From positions 372,001 through 436,000 of the forward strand of contig NZ_WMIC01000002.1 in the NCBI RefSeq assembly GCF_009711135.1: a stretch of 64,000 bases of DNA, read 5' to 3'. The position numbers were made by a program, and so were the translations under genes. Source of the stretch: Flavobacterium sp. LC2016-01. Lineage in GTDB: Bacteria; Bacteroidota; Bacteroidia; Flavobacteriales; Flavobacteriaceae. The notes under the pieces are model-generated. The model did no database searches. It saw only the letters and a program-made list of their open reading frames with translations, and was not told the origin of the DNA. Numbering within the stretch: the first letter of the stretch is position 1; every line of letters begins with the position of its first letter. Below are positions 48,702 to 56,979 of the stretch, piece after piece.

Positions 48702-49148
48702 TCATTCTAAAGAAGAAGGAATTTTTGCCATCATTTCCGATCTGAAAATTATCGTATTCTGAATTTCCAAAATACAAGCACCCAAATTCTTCTTAATATC
48801 ATTGCTCCAAAAACGTAAAACTTTCCAATTGCGAGATTCTAAATAGCTATTGACTTCGAGGTCTCTCTGCATGTTACGTTCTATTTTTTTGATCCAATAT
48901 TCTGAATTGGTCTGCGGTTTTTTTCTGGTTTCCCAATCTTTTCCGTGAAAGAATTCACCGTCAACGAAAATGGCAATTTTTAAAGCTGCAAAAGTCAAAT
49001 CTGGAGTGCCAAAAACCTTTTTATTGTTTTTACGGTAGCGGTATCCAATATGCCATAGCGCTTTTGCCAAAGCGATTTCTTCTTTGGTGTCTTTGCTTTT
49101 TATCGCACGCATGTTTTTGGAGCGCTGTTCGGGCGTAAAACAATCCAT
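48702..49148 (-). CDS. Very-short-patch-repair (Vsr)-like endonuclease, apparently orphan
   Basis: A 148-residue protein. MDCFTPEQRSKNMRAIKSKDTKEE is the Vsr N-terminus, FGTPDLTF carries the catalytic Asp, and FVDGEFFHGKDWE replaces the zinc-binding HGCFWHHHHC region of E. coli Vsr, so the Cys ligand is missing. WKVLRFWSNDIKKN is the conserved C-terminal part. Vsr nicks T:G mismatches created at 5-methylcytosines, but no cytosine methyltransferase gene is in this window. It could act with a distant methylase or have a different target. Confidence 0.87.
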   Translation of the reverse strand: MDCFTPEQRSKNMRAIKSKDTKEEIALAKALWHIGYRYRKNNKKVFGTPDLTFAALKIAIFVDGEFFHGKDWETRKKPQTNSEYWIKKIERNMQRDLEVNSYLESRNWKVLRFWSNDIKKNLGACILEIQNTIIFRSEMMAKIPSSLE

Positions 49149-49247
49149 GATTTAATTATTAAAGAAGTTGGAATTTAATAATTAGTGGTATTTAATGGGT
49201 TATAGGTTGTTCTGTTAAAATTGCACTATTTGAACAAAGTTAAAATT

Positions 49248-51713
49248 TTACTTCTCTTTCTCCTTCTTCCCAAGCTTAATCTTCATCTTCCCATTATCAT
49301 CATAAGCCACTAAACGCAGAATAATACCTTTTTCTCGAACGGCTTTTCGTTCTTCTTTTGAAGAAAGTTTGGCGTCGTTTTTAGAATTTCGGAGCGGAAT
49401 TGTAAGTGCCAAATTTGTACCTCGGCCAAAGGAATAAACGCCATTTGCATCAAGATTTAAAACACTCGAACTGATTGTTAATTTATTAATATCTACTAAT
49501 TCGCCTCGCAATTTAAAATCACCAGACAAATCACTGAAGGTAATATTCTTAACATCGCGAAACGGGAAAGCATATTTTCCCACTTTCATAATGGGTTCAA
49601 AGTTGACCAAAGCGCCTTGGCTGACATTAAAATTCAAACTTCCGTGGGTTGAATTTGTAATCAATTCACCATTGCTGTTCATCAAACCGGTAACATTGGC
49701 GGTGCTGGTTAATCTTCCGTGGATGTTATTTGGAGAAAAAGATTTGATTCCGAAGTTGTTGAAAGACTTTAAAAAACTTGCAATATCAACTCGGTTTACC
49801 TGAGCATTTGACCCGAAAGCGAAGTTTTTTCCGTTTGGCGAAACTTCGGCATTAAAAGAAATAGTTCCTCCTGAAGTTTGCAGAAAACCGTTTTTGATAA
49901 CCAATTTCGAATTCAGCATCTGGATTCTCGCCGTTGTATTAGTTGCGGTGAGTTTGTTGTACGTTATATTGTCGGCTTTAATGTCAATTACTACGGAGCA
50001 TTTTTCGATTACAGTTCGCAAATGACGTGAAACTGTTGGTTTGGCAGTTTTTGCCACGGTTTTCTGTTTTTTAGAAGCTGCTAAAACACCCAGAAATTGT
50101 TTGATATCAATATTTGGACAATGAATGTTCCAATTTACAACCATTTGTTCCGGCGCATCATAATAAAGGTTGAGGAAATTGTCAATTTTACCTTCAATAT
50201 AAATGGTGTTCTTTTTGTGTTTGTAGGCGATTTTTTTAATCAGCAAAGCTTCTTGTGTAAACTCAAGCTGTACATTTACTTTTTCGGCGTGAATATTCTT
50301 CGGAATAAAATAAAATGAAGTATTTGTTACGTTTACATTCCCAATAAATTTTGGCTTATTAATGTATAAATCAACAATATCAAACTGAAATTGCAAATTT
50401 GCTGTTGCATGTCCTTCCGAAAATTGAATCCATTTATCATTGCTGATTTCATTGAGTTTGCTTACATCAAAATCGGAACTTACGGTTCCGGTTGCAAGCG
50501 GTTTTTCAAGATTATTGATTGATAATTGTGGGATTTTCAATGGAATATTTTCATAAGTAGCCGAAAATCGTGTCAAAATTACAGCCGAATTGGCATCGGA
50601 AAAGCCTTCTTTTGGTTTGAAATTATTGGTAAAAATCCCTTTAAAACTGCAGTCATTCAGCTGTCCGTCGGGAATACTCAATTCATTGTCTTTAATAATG
50701 GCTTGAACTACAATTCTTGGATCGCCCGCAGCACTCAAATCGCCTTTTATGTCGCAATTAACGTCAATAGGTTTCTTTAAATTAAAGCGATTTAGTTTTG
50801 AACTGATATTTCCGGAAAGTAAATTGGATGCATTTTGCCATAGAATTGAAGTTCCAATATTAATTCCGAAAAGCGAATTACTTTTTCCCAAATTAAAAAA
50901 CGCAGTAATATCAAAAGAATCGGTTCCAATTTTTAAACCATCAGTCTTAACGTCAATTTTTTCTTTATCCGAAGAATAAGAAACCTTCAACGTTCCTTTG
51001 AGCTGTTTTTGTTTGGCAAAACTTCCATGAACGGTATTAAAAGCAAGACTGTTAATTTGAGTGTCCAGAAAAAGATCTGTCTGCCAGTTGTCGCCATCAT
51101 AATTTACTTTCGATTTTAAACTCGCAACTGCAAAATCAAATAATTTATGCCCAACATGATTGTCTATCGTAAAACGAACATTATTAAGGTCGATTTGATC
51201 AATTGTAGTTTCGGGTTTCGATTTATCTTCTGGAGCTTTTTTCTTCTTTTTCTTAAAAATATCTGAATTAGAATAACCATTTTCAGCTTTATAAACATAA
51301 ATCTGAGCATCGTTAATAAGAACTTTGTGAATGTTGATTTCCTTTTGCAATAAGCTCCAAACATTTAATCGCACCTCGATTTCTTGTGCTTTCAGCAAAG
51401 TATGTTTGTGCGTATTCCATTGATTGTCTTTTAGTTCAACATCTTTTAACGCCAGCGTAAAATTCGGAAAACCAGTTATAAATTTATATTGAAAATCGCC
51501 AATGTGGAATTTACCGTTGATGTTCTCATTTATTTTGGTATTGATTTTGGCAATAATTTCGGTTTTGTTTCTGTTGAAATAAATCGATAATCCGCCACAG
51601 GCAATTAAGAGAAGCGCTATTAATCCTAAAATAAAAAATCCAAAACGTTTGGCATATTTTCTAAAACCAGCCGACTGCAAAAAGACTTTTATTCGATGCA
51701 AAGTTTCTTTCAT
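49248..51713 (-). CDS. AsmA family protein
   Basis: An 821-residue envelope protein with one N-terminal TM helix (~22-46) and a long periplasmic part of repeated beta strands. NINGKFHIGDFQYKFITGFPNFTLALKDVELKD is the AsmA N-terminal block, and the C-terminal AsmA_2 part contains GRLTSTANVTGLMNSNGELITNSTHGSLNFNVSQGALVNFEP. AsmA-like proteins are thought to form bridges for lipid transport between the membranes. The length is usual for Bacteroidota members. Confidence 0.9.
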   Translation of the reverse strand: MKETLHRIKVFLQSAGFRKYAKRFGFFILGLIALLLIACGGLSIYFNRNKTEIIAKINTKINENINGKFHIGDFQYKFITGFPNFTLALKDVELKDNQWNTHKHTLLKAQEIEVRLNVWSLLQKEINIHKVLINDAQIYVYKAENGYSNSDIFKKKKKKAPEDKSKPETTIDQIDLNNVRFTIDNHVGHKLFDFAVASLKSKVNYDGDNWQTDLFLDTQINSLAFNTVHGSFAKQKQLKGTLKVSYSSDKEKIDVKTDGLKIGTDSFDITAFFNLGKSNSLFGINIGTSILWQNASNLLSGNISSKLNRFNLKKPIDVNCDIKGDLSAAGDPRIVVQAIIKDNELSIPDGQLNDCSFKGIFTNNFKPKEGFSDANSAVILTRFSATYENIPLKIPQLSINNLEKPLATGTVSSDFDVSKLNEISNDKWIQFSEGHATANLQFQFDIVDLYINKPKFIGNVNVTNTSFYFIPKNIHAEKVNVQLEFTQEALLIKKIAYKHKKNTIYIEGKIDNFLNLYYDAPEQMVVNWNIHCPNIDIKQFLGVLAASKKQKTVAKTAKPTVSRHLRTVIEKCSVVIDIKADNITYNKLTATNTTARIQMLNSKLVIKNGFLQTSGGTISFNAEVSPNGKNFAFGSNAQVNRVDIASFLKSFNNFGIKSFSPNNIHGRLTSTANVTGLMNSNGELITNSTHGSLNFNVSQGALVNFEPIMKVGKYAFPFRDVKNITFSDLSGDFKLRGELVDINKLTISSSVLNLDANGVYSFGRGTNLALTIPLRNSKNDAKLSSKEERKAVREKGIILRLVAYDDNGKMKIKLGKKEKEK

Positions 51714-51893
51714 CTGGAAAATTTTAATGGTTGATTAAAGATACTACAAAAAACAATCATATTTAAATTTCTGATTTTCAAATTACTATAATGTTAAGCT
51801 TGTGTTTTCGAATTGAATTTATGATATAATTATTTACAATACTTTTATAATCAAAACTAATTTATGAATGGTGTATCATTTGTTTTTAATTTC

Positions 51894-51901
51894 TAACTTT
51901 G
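51894..51901 (+). promoter_or_regulatory. -7 box of trxA
   Basis: TAACTTTG matches TAnnTTTG; it lies 75 nt before the trxA ATG. The TTG at 51880-51882 is too close to be the -33 element. Confidence 0.45.
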
Positions 51902-51976
51902 TACCTCAGTTTAGAAAAGAACAAAAAACTTGTCCTTTGGGACAGAAGCTGAGATAACATTTAAAGACAAATTATT

Positions 51977-52294
51977 ATGGCATTAGCAATAACAGATGCT
52001 ACTTTTGACGAAGTAGTTTTAAAGTCAGATAAACCAGTAATGGTAGATTTTTGGGCAGCATGGTGCGGTCCTTGTAGAATGGTTGGTCCAATCATTGACC
52101 AATTGAGCGACGAGTACGCTGGTAAAGTAGTTGTTGGTAAAGTAGATGTAGATGCTAACCAAGAATTCGCTGCAAAATATGGTGTGCGCAACATACCAAC
52201 CGTTTTGGTGTTTCATAACGGTGAAGTAGTAGGAAAACAAGTTGGAGTTGCTCCAAAACAAACCTACGCAGATAGTTTAGACGCTTTGTTGTAA
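51977..52294 (+). CDS. trxA: Thioredoxin
   Basis: A 105-residue cytoplasmic thioredoxin with the classic active site WAAWCGPCRM (Cys30/Cys33). VGKVDVDANQEFAAKYGVRNIPTVLVFHNGE contains the cis-Pro (IPT). The length is standard. It stands alone with its own promoter and a terminator downstream. Confidence 0.98.
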   Translation: MALAITDATFDEVVLKSDKPVMVDFWAAWCGPCRMVGPIIDQLSDEYAGKVVVGKVDVDANQEFAAKYGVRNIPTVLVFHNGEVVGKQVGVAPKQTYADSLDALL

Positions 52295-52319
52295 TCGTAA
52301 GATTATGATTTATATAAAG

Positions 52320-52348
52320 AAGGTTTGGCGAAAGTCAAGCCTTTTTTA
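52320..52348 (+). terminator. Terminator of trxA
   Basis: A 10-bp stem with two G-U pairs (AAGGTTTGGC/GTCAAGCCTT) is capped by a GAAA tetraloop and followed by T's. Confidence 0.85.
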
Positions 52349-52408
52349 TTTGCTTTTTTTGCCACTCCCGATAGCTATCAGGATACACAGATTAAAAAGA
52401 TTTTTTTC

Positions 52409-52784
52409 GCCACTAATTGCACGAATTTTCACGAATTATTTATCTAAAATTTTGGTTAGAATTAAATAAATCAAATGATTTTAATCTGTGAAAATCATGT
52501 AATTCTATCTAACTCTTTTTTAAACTTTAAATAATTAGTGCAAAATTTTCTCAAAAATATTCAATATAGCCCGTGGTTTCAACCACGGGAAACGTATTGT
52601 GTTAATATAATATGTCCCTGCGGTTGAAACCGCAGGCTATGTTTTTCATGCAGATTCTTGATTAGACTTTTTTCAACTTAGCAATCTCTTTGTCAAAGCC
52701 ACAAACGCACTTTCTTTAAATCTGTGGCAAATAAATCAGACCTAAATTTTAATTCGTGGAAATTAGTGCGATTCGTGGCAAACA
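52409..52784. repeat. Repeat-filled gap between trxA and the M1 peptidase
   Basis: The 525-nt gap 52295-52819 has no gene. CCACTAATTGCACGAATTTTCACGAATT (52409-52438) is matched in inverse orientation by AATTCGTGGAAATTAGTGCGATTCGTGG (52750-52779). Between them lies a GTGGTTTCAACCAC-type double hairpin, listed separately. Confidence 0.65.
52566..52641. repeat. Double-hairpin (BIME-like) repeat, copy 1
   Basis: ATAGCCCGTGGTTTCAACCACGGG and CCTGCGGTTGAAACCGCAGGCTAT form two adjacent palindromes that also pair with each other, separated by ~28 nt containing ACGTATTGTG. The second copy is at 56764-56839. Confidence 0.8.
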
Positions 52785-52819
52785 TTTTTTATTTTTAACG
52801 AATCTTATATTCCTTTAAA

Positions 52820-55396
52820 ATGAAAATTCTTCACAGCTTTCTTGTCTCTTTTTTGATCATTACGATTGGTTTTTCTCAATCAAAATCAAAAGAAAATCTA
52901 ATTATAGAAAATGGAGTTTCAGAGCAATTGGCTCACTTTCGTAAAAAACAGATTTCAGATGTTCAATACAAATTGTTTTTTGATATTCCCAATCAAAAGA
53001 ATGATGATATTAAATCACTTCTGTTTTTAAATTTGACTTTATCTGATTTGAGTCAGCCTTTGCAATTAGATTTTAAAGAGAAAACGGAGAACATAAAAAC
53101 AGTTGACGCAAACGGAAAAAGAATCGCTATTGTTCATGAAAAGGGACATATTGTAATTCCGGTTGAAAGTTTGATTTCAGGAAAAAACACCATTTCCATT
53201 TCGTTCATTGCCGGAAATTTATCTTTAAACCGAAACGACGATTTTCTTTATACCTTATTAGTTCCAGATCGAGCGAGCACTTTATTTCCTTGTTTTGATC
53301 AGCCCGATATTAAGGCTACTTATAAACTAAGTTTGAACGTTCCTAAAGATTGGTCGGTTTTGGCCGGAGCCGATGTCAAAGAGAAAATCGAAAAAGGGGA
53401 TTTCACATCCTATACTTTTGGAGAATCAGATAAAATGAGTACGTATTTATTTTCTTTCGTTGCCGGAAAATTCAAAAGTGCAACGCAGCAACCTGGAAAT
53501 TTAGAAATGACCCTGTTGTATCGTGAAAATAATCCAGAGAAAATTCAGTTTAGCACCGATACGATTTTCAAACTGCATCAGCAATCTTTGGACTTTTTAG
53601 AAAAATATACCAAACAGAAGTTTCCATTTCAGAAATTAGATTTTGCTTCGATTCCGGTTTTTCAGTATGGTGGCATGGAACATGTTGGTGCGATTCAATA
53701 TCGCGAATCGACTTTGTTTTTGGACAACAGCGCAACCGACAGCGAGAAATTAGATCGTGCAAAATTGATTGCGCATGAAACTTCGCATATGTGGTTTGGC
53801 GATTTGGTAACCATGAAATGGTTTGACGATGTTTGGATGAAAGAGGTATTTGCGAATTTTATGGCCGATAAAATCATGAACCCAATTTTCCCGAAAGTTA
53901 ATCATAATTTACAGTTTTTCTCGGCGCATTATAGTAACGCTTACGCGGAAGATCGCTCGTTGGGCACGCATCCGATCAAACAGCATTTAGCCAATTTGAA
54001 AGATGCAGGTTCACTTTACGGCGCCATTATTTACAACAAAGCGCCCATTATGATGCGCCAGCTTGAAGCTTCGATGGGAAAAGAAGCTTTCCAGAAAGGA
54101 ATCGAAAAATATATTAAAAAATACGCCAACGACAATGCAGATTGGAACAATCTTGTGGAAATTCTGGATGCCGAAACGCCGCTCGATATGAAAAAATGGA
54201 GTGAAGTTTGGGTTAATAAATCAGGAAGAGCGATTTTTTCAGATAAGATTGAATACGATGCTAAAAACCGAATCAAGAAACTTGAAATTATTCAAAAAGC
54301 AGAGGATAAATCAAATAATGTTTGGCCTCAGGTTTTTCAGATAGGTTTAGTTTATGCAGCTAATGTAAAGGTTTTAAATGTCAATATTACAGACAAAACT
54401 CTTTTGTTGAAAGAAGCAATCGGACTAGAAAAACCGCTTCATATCGTTTACAATTATAATGGTTTTGGATACGGTGTTTTTCCGCTTGACGGGAATAATT
54501 TAGATCCTATTTCAACATTGAAAGATGAAGTTGCACGAGCTTCGAGTTACAGTAATCTTTATGAAAATACCTTAAATGGGAATGTTGCACCGATCAAAGC
54601 GTTTGATTGTTTTTTTAAGGGAATTCAAACCGAAGAAAATGAATTGGTTTTAAGAATTGCTTCTAATAATTTAAACACCATTTACTGGAAATTTTTAACC
54701 GAAAAACAGCAGAATAAAGTTCAGAAACAGCTTGAAGATATTTTAAATGTTCGCTTGCAGGCTAATTTATCAGCAAACATCAAAAAGACGTTATTTAATT
54801 TATTCAGCTCAATTGCGTATTCAGATTCGGCGAAAGCCAAATTGTATCAGATTTGGAATAAAGAAATCGTGATTCCAAATTTGAAATTGAACGAAGATGA
54901 TTATACCAATATGGCGATGAATCTGGCGATTTTCAAACATGAAAAAGCAGATGAAATCTTAGAAAAAACAAGAACTACGATTACAAATCCGGATAAACAA
55001 AAGCGTTTTGAATTTTTATTGCCATCATTATCAAAAGACGAATCGGTTCGAAATGCTTTTATGGAATCTTTAAAAGAAGATAAAAACCGAGAAAAAGAAT
55101 CGTGGGTTTCTGTTGGTTTGGCTAATTTTCATCATCCTTTGCGTCAGGAAAGTGCACAGAAATATATCCGATTTTCATTAGATTTGGTTGATGAAATTCA
55201 GCGCACCGGCGATATTTTCTTTCCGAAAGACTGGCTGAATAATACAGTTGGCAAATATTCTTCAAAATATGCTTTTGATGAAGTACAGCGATTCTTAAAA
55301 GAAAACCCTAATTTTAGTCCGATATTAAAACGAAAATTATTGCAGGCGACAGACGGTTTGTACCGCGCCCAAAATATTAAAAAAGAAACCGAATGA
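52820..55396 (+). CDS. M1 family aminopeptidase, secreted
   Basis: An 858-residue zinc aminopeptidase with a signal peptide (1-20, IITIGFSQ), so probably periplasmic. Zinc site: H319-E320-x2-H323-x18-E342 (HETSHMWFGDLVTMKWFDDVWMKE). The exopeptidase motif, normally GAMEN, is GGMEH (284-288), with the key Glu retained. The N-terminal beta saddle and the C-terminal helical domain are present. It overlaps the DUF58 gene by 4 nt. Confidence 0.92.
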   Translation: MKILHSFLVSFLIITIGFSQSKSKENLIIENGVSEQLAHFRKKQISDVQYKLFFDIPNQKNDDIKSLLFLNLTLSDLSQPLQLDFKEKTENIKTVDANGKRIAIVHEKGHIVIPVESLISGKNTISISFIAGNLSLNRNDDFLYTLLVPDRASTLFPCFDQPDIKATYKLSLNVPKDWSVLAGADVKEKIEKGDFTSYTFGESDKMSTYLFSFVAGKFKSATQQPGNLEMTLLYRENNPEKIQFSTDTIFKLHQQSLDFLEKYTKQKFPFQKLDFASIPVFQYGGMEHVGAIQYRESTLFLDNSATDSEKLDRAKLIAHETSHMWFGDLVTMKWFDDVWMKEVFANFMADKIMNPIFPKVNHNLQFFSAHYSNAYAEDRSLGTHPIKQHLANLKDAGSLYGAIIYNKAPIMMRQLEASMGKEAFQKGIEKYIKKYANDNADWNNLVEILDAETPLDMKKWSEVWVNKSGRAIFSDKIEYDAKNRIKKLEIIQKAEDKSNNVWPQVFQIGLVYAANVKVLNVNITDKTLLLKEAIGLEKPLHIVYNYNGFGYGVFPLDGNNLDPISTLKDEVARASSYSNLYENTLNGNVAPIKAFDCFFKGIQTEENELVLRIASNNLNTIYWKFLTEKQQNKVQKQLEDILNVRLQANLSANIKKTLFNLFSSIAYSDSAKAKLYQIWNKEIVIPNLKLNEDDYTNMAMNLAIFKHEKADEILEKTRTTITNPDKQKRFEFLLPSLSKDESVRNAFMESLKEDKNREKESWVSVGLANFHHPLRQESAQKYIRFSLDLVDEIQRTGDIFFPKDWLNNTVGKYSSKYAFDEVQRFLKENPNFSPILKRKLLQATDGLYRAQNIKKETE

Positions 55397-56319
55397 AAAT
55401 TGAATCGGAAATAGAGAAAGTCTCCAGTTTTCAGCATCTTGAAATGCTGGCGAATCAGGTTGTAGAAGGTTTTATATCTGGAATGCACAAGAGTCCGTTT
55501 CATGGATTTTCGGCTGAATTTGCCGAGCATAAAGTCTACAATGCAGGAGAAAGCACCAAACATATCGATTGGAAATTATTTGCCAAAACAGACCGTTTAT
55601 ACACAAAACGTTTTGAGGAAGAAACCAATTTGCGTTGTCATTTGATTGTTGATAATTCGTCATCAATGCATTATCCGGAACTGAAATCGAATCAGCCTTT
55701 TTATGAAAAGAAGATTGGTTTTGCAGTTTTGGCATCGGCGGTTTTAATGAATATTTTAAAGAAACAGCGCGATGCCGTTGGTTTAAGCGTTTTCTCCGAT
55801 AAATACGAATATTACGCGCCCGAAAAAGGGAGCGATCGCCATCACAGAATGCTTTTGAATAAACTGGAAGAATTGTTAATTCAGCCAAAAGTCAAAAAAA
55901 CGACCGATACGATTACCTATTTGCATCAAATAGCGGAGAAAATGCACCGCCGTTCGATGATTATTTTGTTTACGGATATGTTTCAGTCGGAAGATGATGA
56001 AAAGCTTTTTAACGCTTTACAGCACTTAAAACACAACAAACACAAAGTAGTTTTATTTCATGTAGTTGATAACGAAACAGAACTAAAATTTGACTTTGAC
56101 AATGCTCCAAGAAAGTTTATCGACTTAGAATCAGGCGAAGAAGTATCCATTTTTGCTGATAATGTTAAAGTGGAGTATGAAAAAAGAGCAGAAGCTTACT
56201 TTAAAAACCTTGCCTTAACGTGTGCAAAGAACCAAATTAAGTATGTTCCGGTCAATGTTGGCGATAATTTTGAAAAAATATTGACTACATATTTAGTTGA
56301 AAAACAAAACTTTGGCTAA
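55393..56319 (+). CDS. DUF58 family protein
   Basis: A 308-residue soluble protein with a VWA-like fold. FSAEFAEHKVYNAGESTKHIDWKLFAKTDRLYTKRFEEETNLRCHLIVDNSSSM is the DUF58 signature, with a DNSSS MIDAS-like motif (~88-92). DUF58 proteins usually sit beside MoxR ATPases; none is present here. It is translationally coupled to the M1 peptidase. The function is unknown, perhaps a chaperone or assembly factor. Confidence 0.92.
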   Translation: MKIESEIEKVSSFQHLEMLANQVVEGFISGMHKSPFHGFSAEFAEHKVYNAGESTKHIDWKLFAKTDRLYTKRFEEETNLRCHLIVDNSSSMHYPELKSNQPFYEKKIGFAVLASAVLMNILKKQRDAVGLSVFSDKYEYYAPEKGSDRHHRMLLNKLEELLIQPKVKKTTDTITYLHQIAEKMHRRSMIILFTDMFQSEDDEKLFNALQHLKHNKHKVVLFHVVDNETELKFDFDNAPRKFIDLESGEEVSIFADNVKVEYEKRAEAYFKNLALTCAKNQIKYVPVNVGDNFEKILTTYLVEKQNFG

Positions 56320-56357
56320 TGATTTAAAAATTTATTTAATTTTTTTTATCAAAACAC

Positions 56358-56387
56358 TTGCAGAAATGAAATTCTGTACTATCTTTG
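56358..56387 (+). promoter_or_regulatory. Promoter of tRNA-Asp
   Basis: TTG (56358-56360), a 19-nt spacer and TATCTTTG (56380-56387) match the Bacteroidota consensus. The start would be about 12 nt upstream of the mature tRNA. Confidence 0.7.
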
Positions 56388-56405
56388 CAACCGCAATAAC
56401 GCAGA

Positions 56406-56479
56406 GGTTTGGTAGTTCAGTTGGTTAGAATACATGCCTGTCACGCATGGGGTCGCGGGTTCGAGTCCCGTCCAGACCG
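56406..56479 (+). tRNA. tRNA-Asp (GTC)
   Basis: A full cloverleaf is visible. The acceptor arms are GGTTTGG (56406-56412) and CCAGACC (56472-56478), with discriminator G. The anticodon stem CATGC/GCATG encloses loop CTGTCAC with anticodon GTC (56440-56442). The T-loop GTTCGAGTC is present. The CCA end is not encoded. Confidence 0.97.
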
Positions 56480-56490
56480 CAATATTGGGG

Positions 56491-56519
56491 AAAGCCTTTC
56501 TTTTAAGAAAGGCTTTTTT
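56491..56519 (+). terminator. Terminator after tRNA-Asp
   Basis: A 12-bp stem (AAAGCCTTTCTT/AAGAAAGGCTTT) with a minimal loop and T6. A second, weaker hairpin (AAAAGC…TCCAC/GTGGA…GCTTTT) with T's follows at 56599-56631. Confidence 0.88.
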
Positions 56520-56661
56520 GCCCAAATACGGTATCTAAGATTAGTTGTGTTGTTTTGCTACGACTTTGTAACTCGTAGCTGGTTTAGTAGTTAGACCAAT
56601 GAAAAGCTTTCCACTTTTGTGGATGGCTTTTTTGATTTAAGACTATTTGGATTTCGAAATT

Positions 56662-56720
56662 ATTTAACCGCAAAGGGCGCTAAGATTTTACGCAAAGTCC
56701 GCAAAGTTTTTTTAAGCTTT
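56662..56720. repeat. AACCGCAAAG repeat, second copy
   Basis: 23 nt (56662-56684) are identical to 1618-1640, followed by ACGCAAAGTCCGCAAAG and an inverse match AGCTTTGCGGACTTTT, which can fold back. The whole gap 56480-56979 has no gene besides its terminators and repeats. Confidence 0.65.
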
Positions 56721-56763
56721 GCGGACTTTTTGTTTATAATGCTTTATTGAATTGAATTTTAAA

Positions 56764-56839
56764 CATAGCCTGTGGTTTCAACCACAGGAGACGTATTGTG
56801 ATCATGATTATGTCCTCGTGGCTGAAACCACGAGCTATG
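56764..56839. repeat. Double-hairpin (BIME-like) repeat, copy 2
   Basis: CATAGCCTGTGGTTTCAACCACAGG and CTCGTGGCTGAAACCACGAGCTATG repeat the architecture of 52566-52641, including the ACGTATTGTG spacer motif. The stems carry compensatory changes between copies. Confidence 0.8.
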
Positions 56840-56869
56840 TTAAGTAAGATGATGGCTATTTATATACAA

Positions 56870-56910
56870 AAAACCTTTGTCAAAGTTTAAAACTTTGACA
56901 AAGGTTTTTT
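56870..56910. terminator. Bidirectional terminator before the S41 peptidase gene end
   Basis: AACCTTTGTCAAAGTTT/AAACTTTGACAAAGGTT, flanked by A6 and T6. It is oriented to stop the minus-strand export operon and shares its core with 25237-25269. Confidence 0.8.
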
Positions 56911-56979
56911 GAAGATCTAATTCAAAAGCTTTTAGTAAAGTCTATTCCTTTGGCTTTTGTCTTACTATTTCTTTAAAAA

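Noticed and set aside
55472..55888. 138-codon frame antisense to the DUF58 gene
   Set aside because: Contained in a well-supported gene; no motif or start context.
56560..56640. Second tRNA or tRNA remnant after tRNA-Asp
   Set aside because: GGTTTAGTAGTTAGACC looks similar at first, but no acceptor, anticodon or T arms can be folded.
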